Of a DNA stretch of 64,000 nucleotides, positions 1 to 10,143 are shown piece after piece (position 1 is the stretch's first letter; each line of letters begins with the position of its first letter). Both the position numbers and the translations under genes were made by a program. The notes below the pieces were generated by a model. It saw nothing but the letters and a program-made list of their open reading frames with translations. It had not been told where the DNA came from and ran no database searches. Source of the DNA: Oikopleura dioica (taxonomy: Eukaryota; Chordata; Appendicularia; Copelata; Oikopleuridae); NCBI GenBank assembly GCA_907165135.1, contig OU015566.1, forward strand, positions 8,602,157 through 8,666,156, read 5' to 3'.

Positions 1-355
1 CCAGGATCTTCTGCCAATTCTCCTTTTCTGCAATCTTTCGAGGTCTTCGTAGGATTTTATATTCGAACGAGGAGAATTTTGTCTAATGATTTGAATTTCC
101 GTGGTCAATTTCGTGATTTAATGCGTTTTAAAATCCGCGACCTTTGAGTATTGAGATTTTGACTGCCGAGTAAACTTGTTGAAAGTCGCGAAATGGACGT
201 AACTTCAGTGAGAAGTTCCGAACTCTGACCACTCGAAACTGTCGAGCCTGGTCTCACTGGTCTGTCACCGCTTTTTGCGCTGCGGACACGTGTGCTTGTT
301 CTTATTTTTTGATCATTAACCGAAAAAAACTATAACGCGTTTCTATGAACAACAA

Positions 356-1281
356 TCAAAAGTTCTGACCAAAGCTTAATTTGGACGAAATGGAGGTCGT
401 AGATCCGCTGGAAGCGAATGAATTGGTAGATTCGATCAAATACGGAGGCAGGAGAAGGGAAATTGACGGAGCTGGCGACTGTATATACATTTGTTAGTGA
501 TAAGATTAGATATCTAATGGCAATTATTTGAGCAGTTCACTGTCATCGTAATTGCCCGTTGTTTAATGAGAACTTACCAGAGAGCGATAAGACGTTTTCG
601 GACGAAGTTTTTTCTTCCGGCTAAAAATGCAAGTTCAGCGCGGAACGGATAAATTTTCAAGAGCTTTATAATTGAAGAAAAGAGTCTTTGCGGTATTTTA
701 TGAGGAGCCACGGAGGCTACGGAAGACAGGAACCGTTAGTCCTCTTTGATTTCCATTCGAAATGTCAATCAAGTGGTAAATTTATTAACTTCGTTACGTG
801 AGTTTACCCTGAGAAAATGACAGTTTTGACTTTCTTCGGCTCGTAGGGATTGATTGAGCTATCAGTCTTTTTGAGAAACTGATAGGTAGACCTCTGAGTT
901 GATCTCTTCAAATACGCCAGCTCGTCTTGTATTTGTCTTCCAATTTCGTTGAACTTCTGGACGTCGACTACTGTTCTTTCATTTTGGTTATTGTCCACCT
1001 TTAGTTGTTTGAGAATCTTTAGCGGGAGTGTACATTTCCGGTGCAAAGCAAATGTCAGCAGAACATGTGACAGGATGGAGGAGTTATGGCTGGATTTACG
1101 AGAAATTATTAAAGCCAGTGGACGATTGTTTGTCACTTAGTACACACATGTGGCGCCATGTGGACTCCCTTCCTCGAGAGGTGCCTGACAGCTGCTGAGG
1201 TGAACAAGTTCTAGAGGACTCAGCTTCTTTACGGAATCTTTTCGGTGGATCTGTGCGTCTGCCTAATGAAGATGACGTCAT
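356..1281 (-). CDS. Unrecognised basic/Ser-rich protein, four exons
   Basis: Not recognised. The model starts at the ATG at 1281 (MTSSSLGRRTDPP) and joins four exons by GT-AG introns with matching phase. The second exon holds the central segment VDVQKFNEIGRQIQDELAYL and runs to about 804; a short lysine/arginine-rich exon follows (about 560-600), and the last exon (about 356-451) ends SISSKLSFGQNF and stops at 356-358. The predicted product is about 175 residues, with an amphipathic, possibly coiled-coil centre and low-complexity Ser/Thr-rich ends. No signal peptide or membrane segment is visible. It is divergent from the RING gene that begins at 1396, only about 115 bp away. The splice pattern is inferred from phase and codon content only, so the first and last exons are the weakest parts. 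Confidence 0.5.
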
Positions 1282-1395
1282 TTGATCGAATCTCGAAATG
1301 GAAAATTGCAAATGTCCAATTAGAAAGTGACTTACAAAAAAATTACGAATTGAGCAATTCGAACTGAGAAAATAAAGTGAGGAAAATCTATAGAA
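1282..1395. promoter_or_regulatory. Short divergent intergenic region
   Basis: About 114 bp separate the proposed start codons of two divergent genes, so any promoter elements for both must lie here or within the first exons. The stretch is A-rich and no TATA box is obvious. The regulatory role is inferred from position only. Confidence 0.35.
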
Positions 1396-2287
1396 ATGGA
1401 AGAGTCTATTGACAGAGAGTTCGTTGTGTCTTGGGGAAACGGAGGTAATTGCTGCGCTTGCAGAAGGTAATTAGTTGCGATACTTGAAATTGTTAATTAT
1501 CTTTTAAAATAAACTAATTTATACATATTCAAAAGATTTCTTAAAGAGATTAATCTTAAATTATAATTTATAATAATATATTATAATTTATAATTCAAGA
1601 GTCACTGAAAGAATCTCGATCGGTTCTTACGGAGATTATTTCTGCGAAATTTGCTCAGCGAACGAAAGAATCATTCGTTCTTATGTACATACCGCAGTGT
1701 TCAAATGCCCTGAGAACAGTTGCAACTCGCGACTATCATTTCGTGAGCATCTTCTTCGACGTTGCTGTAATGCTGCGATGCGCAAGGCGAATGCAAGTAT
1801 TTCTGCCGATGATATTGCCCAGCAAGAAGAATTCAAAAAATTGAAAAATCAAATGGATCTTTTACAGACCGCAAAGGAGGAAGAAAAAGCTGCTAAAAGA
1901 AAAATGGATGAAACGAAAAAGGCATTTGATGACGCGACAGCTGAATACACTAAGAAAAATACCAACCGGGAGAAAATTGAAAATGAACTAGCAGCATCCT
2001 TCTCCGAAGCAGCAATTTCTTTGCAGAATAAAGGTATCTTACATAATTAAAAATTAAGAATTAATAATTTGAAATTATAAATAACAAATTAAGAAAAGCA
2101 AGAGGATCGCCGTTTTTTCTGCAACGTCTGCTTTGAAAAATACGATGGAGAAGACAGACTCCAATGCGTGCTTCAGTGCGGACATCCATCTTGCCACAAA
2201 TGCTTGACAACTCTTCCTGAGAAGCTCTGCCCTATCTGCAGAAAGCCATTCCAGGACGAGAACATCATTAAGCTTTTCTACAACTAA
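1396..2287 (+). CDS. RING-finger protein with central coiled coil
   Basis: Three exons (1396-1466, 1600-2033, 2103-2287) join in phase. The N-terminus carries scattered cysteine pairs (NCCACR, then YFCEICS and FKCPENSC) that look like an additional zinc-binding region. The centre (roughly residues 70-150) is a strongly charged coiled coil. The C-terminus is a compact RING: FFCNVCFEKYDG, CGHPSCHKCL and LCPICRKPF. RING fingers of this kind usually recruit E2 enzymes for ubiquitin transfer, so an E3 ligase role is inferred; the substrate is unknown. A polyadenylation signal AATAAA lies at 2327-2332, about 40 nt after the stop. No close named orthologue could be assigned. Confidence 0.8.
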
Positions 2288-2326
2288 AGCTGTCTGCCAA
2301 TAACCACTAGTTCATCTGTTTTTGCT

Positions 2327-2332
2327 AATAAA
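2327..2332 (+). terminator. Polyadenylation signal of the RING gene
   Basis: AATAAA 40 nt downstream of the stop codon of the RING gene on the same strand. Confidence 0.6.
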
Positions 2333-2485
2333 ATTGATAAAATAATGCCAATTTGAATAATTTATGCAATGATCGCAGTAAGTCCTGAATTACTGAATCA
2401 ACGAGCAGCCCTCCCGGAACATATAAAAGTCGCTACCGTAAGTTTCCGCAAATATCAAAATCCTCCTGGCGCCAAACACCCAGCT

Positions 2486-3112
2486 TTATTGCATCCAGCT
2501 AGTAGCCACTTTATATTTACACACCTGACTAGTGATCAAAGTTCTGAATCCTTCCCAATTTTTCGCTGCTGCCGCGTACCAAAGCGCATTCCTTCGTTTT
2601 TCGTCTACTTCTGTGAAGCTTGATCCTTTCTGAAGAAGTCGTTCTAGCACCTTGTTTCTATGCTTGAAGGCAGCGAGCATGAGTGGGGACTTTAGTCGGA
2701 TTCGACAACTATTATTTAATGAAGTCAATTTTCAGTCGGCTTTCTCTAGAACCCGTTCCAATCCTTTTTCAGTCTTTCTTCTAAAGATCTCTGGGCCATT
2801 ATTCTCTAATAATTTTCTAACTGTATCTTCCCAGTTGTTAAAGATCGCAGTGAGAAAGAACTCTCTTTTAAAACACTTTTGTTCAACCATCTTTCTTTGG
2901 TAATAATAATAACATAAAATGATTTCTCCATTATTCCGCAAGGGGACTCCTGTGCGCCACTTTCGCAGACATGCAGAGATTTTTACCCAAAGGCGAGTGT
3001 TGTAAGAAGCGGAAAGGAACACAAAAGAGGAGGGAAGTACATGCGAAAGGCATCTCCGTGCGAAAATAATGACACAAAGGCCAAAGTCAAATTTGGTCTC
3101 ATCAGAACTCAT
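2486..3112 (-). CDS. Ankyrin-repeat protein, two or more exons
   Basis: Starts at the ATG at 3112 (MSSDETKFDF). The first exon ends at a GGTTCTAGAG donor near 2753; a 63-nt GT-AG intron removes an in-frame stop and joins in phase to an exon beginning SPLMLAAFKHRN. The joined segment shows about two ankyrin repeats (FFLTAIFNNWEDTVRKLLEN, then SPLMLAAFKHRNKVLERLL and NALWYAAAAKNWEGFRTLI). Ankyrin repeats are protein-binding modules, so the role is an adaptor of unknown partner. The N-terminal 60 residues are hydrophobic and basic and look unlike ankyrin sequence. The 3' end is uncertain: either the stop at 2486-2488 or a further small exon. Its end faces the RING gene tail to tail. Confidence 0.6.
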
Positions 3113-3398
3113 TGATTACGAAGAATAGACCCTATTTTTGTGGATTAAAAGAAATTGAATAAATTTCGAAAGTGAGAGTCTGCTAATAGACCATCTAAAG
3201 CCGGATCCTCTAATCTTGAGAATCTGCAGTAATTCGAGTATATACTTCAACAAAAAAATTATCTAATTAAATATATTACATTGTAAGGCTTCCTGTAGCC
3301 TACCTGGAGTAAGGCTTATTCAGTAAGCTGTCGATAATGACTCTTGGAAAGCGTGACGTCCTATTGAAATTTCAGCTGTGATGTTCTTTAGTGCGCAT

Positions 3399-4317
3399 TT
3401 ATTCAAGGATCAGAAGCATGTACCGAGTGCTGAGTAAACTTTCACACGGTTGCCTCGTTTGTGGTCGCGTTTCTATGCTGCCAGAGGGGCGAATCCCGAC
3501 CAAGATTTCCTCGTCAAAGCCGTCACTCACGCTTTTGCCGTCGACTCCTGAGCTGCTTAAATATTTGAGCGGAACGACGAGCAGATAACGATTGAACGAA
3601 ACGGTATCATGGATCGGGAGACACCAGATGTCCGTTTTGACAACGACCGATAACGAGCCTTTTTATTATTATTCTTTGTAACTATGCAGCACTGATTCTG
3701 ACAGAATTTATTTGAGATAGAAAAAGTGATATAAAATGTATTTTCATGCGTTTTGAAAATCTACTCTGCTTTTCGAGTGTAGCAAGAACCACCTCCGTAG
3801 TGTTTTTGAGTTTCTGTATCCACTCGCTTAATTGTAAATTCATGATTGTGTTCAGAAAAATCAATCAAGAACTTACCACTGTGATGAGATCTGAAAGTCG
3901 TTCTTCAGCAAGAGCTGTGATTCCAGAGCTCATGTTGTACAGCGCTTCTCCTTTTAGTCCTCCTTTCTGAAAAAAGGCTTTATCAATGGTATTTTTGACT
4001 GCCATACCCAGTAAAGCCAGTAAGGAAAGTTAACATATTCAAGTTCCTTTGGCCCGGCGTTGACGACCCAATCACGTCCTTTTGAAACAGTCTCTGCGCA
4101 GAATACGATGTATTTGACATTATCGTATCCATGCTCTTATGGTAAATATAACATGGATTTAGAATAACTAAGACTTACGTTGCGGCCATTTTAAAAACTT
4201 TTTCTTCACACTTTTGCATTTCATGCAATGCGGAACAGTCATGAAAATCAACTTGTACTCATATCTTGAATCGTCGACTGCATCCTTAAGCTCTCTAAGA
4301 CTAAAAACTTCCGTCAT
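3399..4317 (-). CDS. Unrecognised about 205-residue protein with N-terminal CxxC motif
   Basis: Five exons join in phase by GT-AG introns: MTEVFSLRELKDAVDD to PQQ, then HGYDNVKYIVFCAETVSKG to KELEY, then KGGLKGEALYNMSSGITALA, a short exon RVDTETQKHYG, and a last exon SLSVVVKTDIWCLPIHDT ending LLSTRYMLLILE. The start is the ATG at 4317 and the stop is at 3399-3401. The N-terminal part has FMTVPHCMKCKSV, a CxxC in a beta-strand-loop-helix context that resembles a thioredoxin fold, but the rest does not match a family I can name. The middle and end alternate hydrophobic strands and polar turns, consistent with a globular protein. It lies 189 nt downstream of the ZP gene on the same strand, close enough for an operon. 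Confidence 0.5.
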
Positions 4318-4505
4318 AATATCCTTTTTTTCCAAGATCGGCCTTGCTCTGTCGGCTTTTCCTGGCCCGGTGGAAATTTTACGGCGCTAATAAAAGGAGG
4401 CTCGTTGATCAAGATACTTAAAAGAAACGAAGCTACTTTCAAATCGTTTATTTATGTACAAAATTGGTCATTTTACAGCTTCAATGTCACGTTTGGGCAG
4501 GTTTT

Positions 4506-6453
4506 TCAGTTTTCTTCGAACGGCGAAGTATAAAATCGCGGGCAGGATGTGTTGATGGTGCAGTTGGAACCAAGGCAGAATTCAATGTCGCAAATTACCT
4601 TCTCAGTAAACTCGAACTATCAAAAAATAGGTCGTTGTTGATTTCAATTTTTGTCTACCTCGGTACTGTCGCTAAAAGTAAAGCTCTGGAAGGAGAACGA
4701 AAATTTCTCTTTTGACCAAATTTGAACATCAGAAGACGGAAAAGTCTTAACTGGCTCCGCGTAGCAGGAATTTTCTACGACAGGAAATTTGCTTTCGCCA
4801 ACAGGAACGAAGCATGTTACAGGATGGAATCGTACGTCAACTTTACTCGGTGGTGAATTCCACCGTATCCCGACTCCGATTCTGTCTCCTAGTCTTTGAG
4901 GACGCGAAGTGAAGTCGATTCGGAAGTCTTTCCAGATTTCTGTTGTCTCGACAGTATTTTGATGATATATGTCTCTTTCTGAAAATCTAATTCGAAAAAG
5001 CTATTAAAATTTCTATACCTCGAGATAGAATTGTTTTCTTTTGATAGCTGCATTTAAAATTAACGGGAGAATCGAAATATCTATCGGAGAATGTCCGCGT
5101 AAAGCTTATAACTTCTTCTTCATCTGAGATTTTCGCGCCTTTGGAAAGTTCAAAATGCCAACTGGACTTTTTACCGAAAATTTTTCAAGTATTATCTTTC
5201 GAAAGACTTTGAACTGATTCCTGTCTCGCCAAGTGTTTCGTGGAAATTGTATCTGTTAGAATTTCGTGTAACCTTTGAAGCAAGACTGTTTATGTCGTCT
5301 ACCGGATCACCGAGTAAATCTTCCCTAAACCAGCCGCTCATCGAGTCTTCTAAGCAAGACAAACTGAAACACGCTGGATTAGCCAAGTGGCACTCTCCAT
5401 CTCGTAAGCTCCAGCATCCTGTAACATGATTTCCAAAACTGTATCTCTTGTCGTATTTCGGTAGATTTCAATTTCGGAACCACTCCCTGAGTCGAATTCA
5501 CCAGTGTAATACGAGCGGCATTCTTTTTCTTTTTCTTCTGTAAAACTTCCCGAAACGGCATCAAGTTGCATGTGACTGCTGAAACCAACAGAATGACTTC
5601 GCATCTTTTCTTTTCCCCGGCGAGGTTCTGAAGGTCGTTCATCTACGGATAAATAATGGGGGTTGAAAATACTTGAGCGTTTCCGGAAAGAACGGATCTT
5701 GCGAAAAATCCTCGTGAAAGTGGTCTTTCCCGCTTACCGTTTTGATTTTCCTCGCAGAGTTTATTCAACGGCTCAGGGTTGAAGGGCAAGTCTCTGCCCT
5801 GATGAGCAACTGTGTATTTGCAAAATTTGTCATTGCACGCGCAGAAGATCGGCTTTGAAGTTTCTATTGATGAGTTCTTGATGCATCTTCTTTTGCAGCG
5901 GCTTCCTTGAGGCTCGATTCCAGATATTGGTGCAGAGCAAGATCCATCAGAAGAATTTTCGGAGAAAAGTCCGAGCTGAGAGACTTGGCAGCCTCGCTCA
6001 CACTTTGGTATTTCTCCTTCAAGGACTGCTCTGCCATCTGCTAAGCATTTTATCTTTGTTCTGTTAAGATTTCGCGACTTTTAATACTCTTATTGGAATA
6101 ATTCAAAGCTCAAAGTATGTTAAATTTGAAGAATTTCTATCGTTTTCAAAATCTTTCCTAAAGTCCGGCTGATAGATACAGCGCACATGCGCGATTGCTG
6201 CCCCCTTTTTTGGTTCCCAATTTATTAATTCTTGCTTTTTCAGCCTGAAGGAAGAGGGATTCTTGTGTTCCTTGTCCGGCCTGACTTTATAGCCTCGTAG
6301 AAGGCGCTTTATTCCTGATTTTCTATCGCCTTCGTTTTCGAATATTTCCGCAAGAATATTTTCAACATCGCATCTGACTTCTTTTCCTTTTACTCCAGAA
6401 ACCTTCGCACTTGAGTGAACGCCGAGAAAGGAAGAAAAAATGCTGATCTTCAT
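4506..6453 (-). CDS. Secreted ZP (zona pellucida)-domain protein
   Basis: Starts at ATG 6453 with a signal-peptide-like start (MKISIFSSFLGVHSSA). Eight exons join in phase, mostly with GT-AG introns of about 40-50 nt. After a charged N-terminal region comes a cysteine-rich segment (IPKCERGCQ, RCKRRCIKNS, FCACNDKFCKY). A ZP-like module follows: an N-terminal half with KEKECRSYYTGEFDSG and VLEIMLQDAGAYEME, and a C-terminal half with VNFKCSYQKKT, VRFHPVTCFVPVGES, NSCYAEPVKTF and the closing VICDIEFCLGSNCTI and TSCPRFYTSPFEEN. This cysteine layout is typical of ZP domains, which polymerise into extracellular coats. No C-terminal transmembrane segment was found before the stop at 4506. In larvaceans such proteins could belong to egg coat, house or cuticle; that is inference. 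Confidence 0.7.
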
Positions 6454-6591
6454 TTTATTCTCACTTCTCTTTTTTTATTTCTATTTCAGATTTGTAAGGA
6501 TTTCGCGTCCGGTGGAGAAAAACAGCGCGCGCATTAGACAGCGCCATCTTGTATCGCTGCGAAAGAAAAATAGACACAGGTTGATAAGATT

Positions 6592-6941
6592 TTATGAACT
6601 TTGTTTATTGGAGAATTCTTGATTAAAAAATCGGATCTGCAGGTCTCTTACTTCGCTCATCAGTCCACTGAGGATCTCGTGAATTTGTGCGTATTCGGAG
6701 GCGGTTTTAATTTCGGGGGAATAATTATTTTGAAGAAGTTTCTTACTGTAGTCGATTTGTAGCTTTTTGAGGCATTTTTCTACCTCCTTCCGAGTTTGTC
6801 TTCGTAATCGAGCTAAGAGTTTTCTGCTAAGAAAGACCTATTAAGAGTACCTCTTTTCTTTCTCTCCAGAGCTCTAGAATTATCTTTGTCAACTGCAATT
6901 TCAGGGTAAGGCAAAGCCTGAATCTGTTGAAAAAGCGACAT
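6592..6941 (-). CDS. Small coiled-coil protein, unrecognised
   Basis: The model starts at ATG 6941 (MSLFQQIQALPYPEIAVD) and ends RFFNQEFSNKQSS at 6592-6594. The C-terminal exon (LARLRRQTRKEVEKCLKK, then EYAQIHEILSGLMSEVRDLQ) is clearly helical and charged. The two exons cannot be joined in frame with any GT donor in the gap; a 41-nt intron with GA-AG ends near 6816-6856 would keep the frame and give about 95 residues. Either the intron is non-canonical or the start lies in an unrecognised upstream exon. It sits 138 nt upstream of the ZP gene on the same strand. Function unknown. Confidence 0.4.
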
Positions 6942-7360
6942 TCTTCAAGACTATCATGCGCTGAGAAAAATCTAAAGAGAAGTATTTCACGACAATGAAG
7001 AATATTTGCTCAGTCGATTTTAAAGAAAGAACACTCGAATCTGAATAGAGAACCGCGCTGTGAGCAGATTGATGATCAAGAAGATGATTCATACAGGAGC
7101 ATAACAAGATTGGCGATTCTAGTGCTCTGAGATTCACGGACGGAACTAACTGGTCGGAATATTCCACCGCGACGCGCTCGTTATGCGACTTATCCCATCA
7201 CGTTCACTAGAACAACGTAAGCGCTAATATTACGCTTCAAAGGCTACTTATAAACTTCTTACTGCTTCAGTGGCTTTTGCCGAAGAGTAATTTTTATGGC
7301 GTCAATTTTATCTGAGTAAAGATTTTAAATATATTTTAAAAAGACGCATTTCAATGTTAA
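6942..7360. promoter_or_regulatory. Divergent intergenic region
   Basis: About 420 bp between the minus-strand coiled-coil gene and the plus-strand CaaX gene. I see no conserved element, only an open frame on the minus strand that lacks a convincing start. The likely role is promoters for both genes, by position. Confidence 0.3.
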
Positions 7361-7826
7361 ATGGACAAGGTAAAAAATAAGATAATATCTGATAAAAAGA
7401 TTATGGAAGGAAATAGTGAAGAGAAGAAGTGTGTGGATGAGGAGAGAGACGACGGATTTTTTGGATGCGGCTCGAACTAGTAGCAGAAGGTCGTTTACTG
7501 ACGGAGATCGTCAAAGACATTCAAAACTACTCGAGTCAATTCATGCAGCACGTCTACAGAATATCCAAGATTCAAATGAAACCCGAGAAGAAATAATTGA
7601 ACAATTACAAGTTTTTAGACCACCTCCCCATAGAATTGCGTCGCATCATTTACGCGGCGTAGCAGATGCGCCTCACGACTTGGACCGGACAACTGTACCT
7701 GAAGCCCGAAACAGCAATGATCCACCGATTCCAGCATATTTGGCAAATCCAGAAAATACTAACAATGGACGTGAGCGAACTCAAAAATCTACATCAGAAA
7801 GAAGATCCAGATGTGTTTTCCTTTGA
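7361..7826 (+). CDS. Small protein with C-terminal CaaX prenylation box
   Basis: Four exons (7361-7430, 7481-7551, 7612-7658, 7705-7826) joined by GT-AG introns of 50, 60 and 46 nt give an open frame of about 103 residues; without splicing the protein-like frames are interrupted by stops. The sequence runs from MDKVKNKIISDKK through an amphipathic helix (LLTEIVKDIQNYSSQFMQ), then LDHLPIELRRIIYAA, then NDPPIPAYLANPEN, and a basic tail ending RRSRCVFL. CVFL is a CaaX box with terminal Leu, which in known proteins directs geranylgeranylation and membrane attachment. A helix, a DP-x-P-containing stretch and a basic CaaX tail recall G-protein gamma subunits, but the match is weak. AATAAA at 7832-7837. 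Confidence 0.5.
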
Positions 7827-7831
7827 GACAA

Positions 7832-7837
7832 AATAAA
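7832..7837 (+). terminator. Polyadenylation signal of the CaaX gene
   Basis: AATAAA begins 6 nt after the stop of the CaaX gene on the same strand. Confidence 0.55.
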
Positions 7838-7924
7838 AAAATTCACGAAATATATTTGCTTTATTGAAGAGGGCAGAATTGAATAAAGATCATTGGATTC
7901 GTATCTTGGAGGGATATTTGATTT

Positions 7925-8819
7925 TCAAGCTTCGACTTCAGTAACTTGGGTTCGAATCAGGCTCGTCGCGCTCTAAAATACAATTATTCACAAATCAAAT
8001 CAGGGGTTAAAATCCGGTAAATCGAACTTGAACAAGTGTTCATTTCATAAGTTGACACTAAAACAGGATCAGATTAGTGCACATAATGTAGATATGGGAA
8101 TCTTTTAAGCTTCCTAAGCACGGATTATTGACGCTTATGTAAGGCTCTTTGCGGTTTCTTTTTCTTTTGAACTCATTGATCTCTTGCTAGCAAATCTTTT
8201 AGTTGCTAACTGTTTCTTACCCTTTCGGCCACCACAACGTCGTGGTTGTTTCGCTCGATTGAGTCCTGGACCTGACACAAGCAGTGATACAAAACTCCCG
8301 CTGCGAAGAAAACGACGCCGATACTCAAAATTCCAGTTCCTGAATCAATTCATTAATCCTGCCCTAATTTCTCTCCGCGGTTCAAAAACTTAAAATTAAA
8401 AGGAAATCGAAGTCGGTTAAGATGGGATCAGCCACTCGTCAAGTGGAGAAACGTGGTTTAGTTTTCACGTTGTCAAGGGGGATTAATTAGCGATCCGGAG
8501 AAATAAACCGTTGAATTTGACGCCTTACCAAATGTAGAAGTGCTGATGTTGAAAATTTTTGAATCGTCACTGGCTCTGTATCTTCCTTTATTACTTTCAA
8601 GCAGGTCATAAATCATTCAAATTGCAATTTTTTAAGGTAGAATTTTGGAAATTACACTGACCCGTTCCTAAGACTTTTGACGACAACTCCAGTTATTAGC
8701 AATAAAACCCCCGTGCCGGCGAGCGAAACTGTTCTGCAATTTCTCGAGCATAACGTCTGAACAAATCTCATACAAATCTTTTCAATGCGAATATTTTTCT
8801 TTACCGCTTGTCTTCTCAT
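7925..8819 (-). CDS. Two-pass membrane protein
   Basis: Five exons join in phase: MRRQA (start ATG 8819), then TLCSRNCRTVSLAGTGVLLL, then a short polar exon (GRYRASDDSKIFNISTSTF), then GTGILSIGVVFFAAGVLYHC, and a last exon ending LIRTQVTEVEA (stop 7925-7927). There are two hydrophobic segments, SLAGTGVLLLITGVVV and TGILSIGVVFFAAGVLY, separated by about 25 polar residues with an NIS glycosylation site in the loop. That suggests a hairpin with both ends in the cytosol. The product is about 120 residues. The last intron, about 244 nt, is the longest. No family could be named. It is convergent with the CaaX gene, with 98 nt between stops. Confidence 0.6.
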
Positions 8820-9302
8820 TTTTCATCATAGCATCTTTTCTTCTCAATATTTTTTTCCTTCTTCGATTCAGATTTTCTCTGTTTTGTCTGTTTTTGTCTG
8901 TAGTAGATGACAATAGTCGCCTCCGGACAAATAGAACGACTTGTGGAGGTGTCGAAGACAAAATAAAACACGCGCCAGGGGGCGAGTAGGGTCTCCACGT
9001 AACGTGAGAAAAAAAAACTTTCTCTCGGAAGAAAAGTAAGCTTTATTGAACTAACTCCGCATTGAAAATGAAATCGCGCTCAGTAGCCTGCAAAGCGATG
9101 CGTAAGTAGACGCAGATACTCCCCCGAGGCCGCTGCCCTCATTTTCCATATAAATCGATGATCAAAATTATAATATCCCTTCAATAATTAGATAATTTGC
9201 ATTTTCAAAGCATAAATAATTTAATTTTTATAAAAAAACTTCTTTTTATTGATTTTGAAATTATTTTATTTACAGTAGCAGAGAATTGTCAGTATACTAA
9301 TA
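8820..9302. other. Intergenic stretch without a supported gene
   Basis: About 480 bp between two minus-strand genes. It is A/T-rich with runs of A and T and several short open frames that lack coding character. It should hold the 3' end of the upstream gene and the promoter or trans-splice site of the two-pass membrane gene. Nothing else seen. Confidence 0.4.
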
Positions 9303-10125
9303 TTATTGCCCAAATAAATCATCAAGATTAGTGAGCTCGAAATTGCTCATCGATCTTTTTCTTAGCCCAATTTCCTGGCCTTCGTAGATGACTGTTTCGC
9401 GACCAGTTATTCTTTTCTTTAGCTTAGTCGCCATTCCATCAATTTCTGAAATAACAATAAACTGTCCATAAATTTAATTGAGTGGCCCAACTCATTGGTA
9501 ACTGACCTGTGATGCTCTCTCGATAACCTTTTCGCATCCCTCCGTTTCCTTGCGTCAGACGGGAGAAATCTTCGACCATTGAAATATCTTGGACTCCAGC
9601 CGTGTCTTAATTTTTTTCCAAACTAAAGAGCCTTCCCCTCGTACCTATTGTATCGCTACTAGTAGCCATGAAGCGCGTCATCTTCTGAACTTGTTGGATG
9701 TCTTGGGCAAGTCCTGATGGCGAGCTAGAATTTTTTGAGGAAAACAATATGCTAAGAGGGCATACCCAGATTCAAGATGAAGGGAACTTCTTCGAACGCG
9801 CCGGATGGTTCCTAAATGGTAAGGGCTGGTGTACTTTTTAATGGTGATAGTCAATTTTCCAAACGAGAATAAATATCGACAGGAAAACGTTTGTATTGAC
9901 AAAGTATCGACAAACCTTTAGTATCGCGTCGAGTTTGCCGCATCATTGTGACACGCTCGACTACGGATGATGGATTATAGACTTCAGTTTCGTACTTTTC
10001 GCGGTCCCTGATTAGAAAGTAAGTTGTCCCGAGAACTTATCAGGGTTAAACTGTGGTGCGTTAGATAACTATGGCTATATAAAAGAAGCGCACTTATGAC
10101 CTTCTTTAGTTTTAAAATGAGGCAT
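9303..10125 (-). CDS. Unrecognised helical protein, second gene after guanylate cyclase
   Basis: Six exons in phase give about 160 residues: MPHFKTKEGHK (start ATG 10125), DREKYETEVYNPSSVVERV, TIRRVRRSSLHLESG, PSGLAQDIQQVQKMTRFMAT, VQDISMVEDFSRLTQGNGG, and a last exon EIDGMATKLKKRITGRETVI ending TNLDDLFGQ. Introns are GT-AG, mostly 40-110 nt. The middle is amphipathic helix and the ends are basic, with no membrane segment. No family was recognised. Its start codon lies only 18 nt after the stop of the receptor guanylate cyclase on the same strand, so it almost certainly belongs to the same polycistronic unit. Its role next to a cGMP receptor is unknown. Confidence 0.6.
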
Positions 10126-10143
10126 TAGCTCTGACTGAAATTA

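Noticed and set aside
2686-2760. In-frame stop in the ankyrin gene suggesting a pseudogene
   Set aside because: A 63-nt GT-AG intron removes it in phase.
5340-5420. Apparent frameshift in the ZP gene between a DAGAYE segment and a cysteine-containing open frame
   Set aside because: A 44-nt GT-AG intron restores the frame, so no mutation is needed.
7416-7826. A long unspliced open frame of 136 codons
   Set aside because: It has no ATG at its start and its first two thirds look like out-of-frame sequence; splicing with three GT-AG introns gives a more protein-like product and keeps only the last part of this frame.
7940-7965. GGTTCGAATC resembling a tRNA T-arm
   Set aside because: No matching acceptor, D or anticodon stems nearby; it is coding sequence of the two-pass membrane gene on the minus strand.
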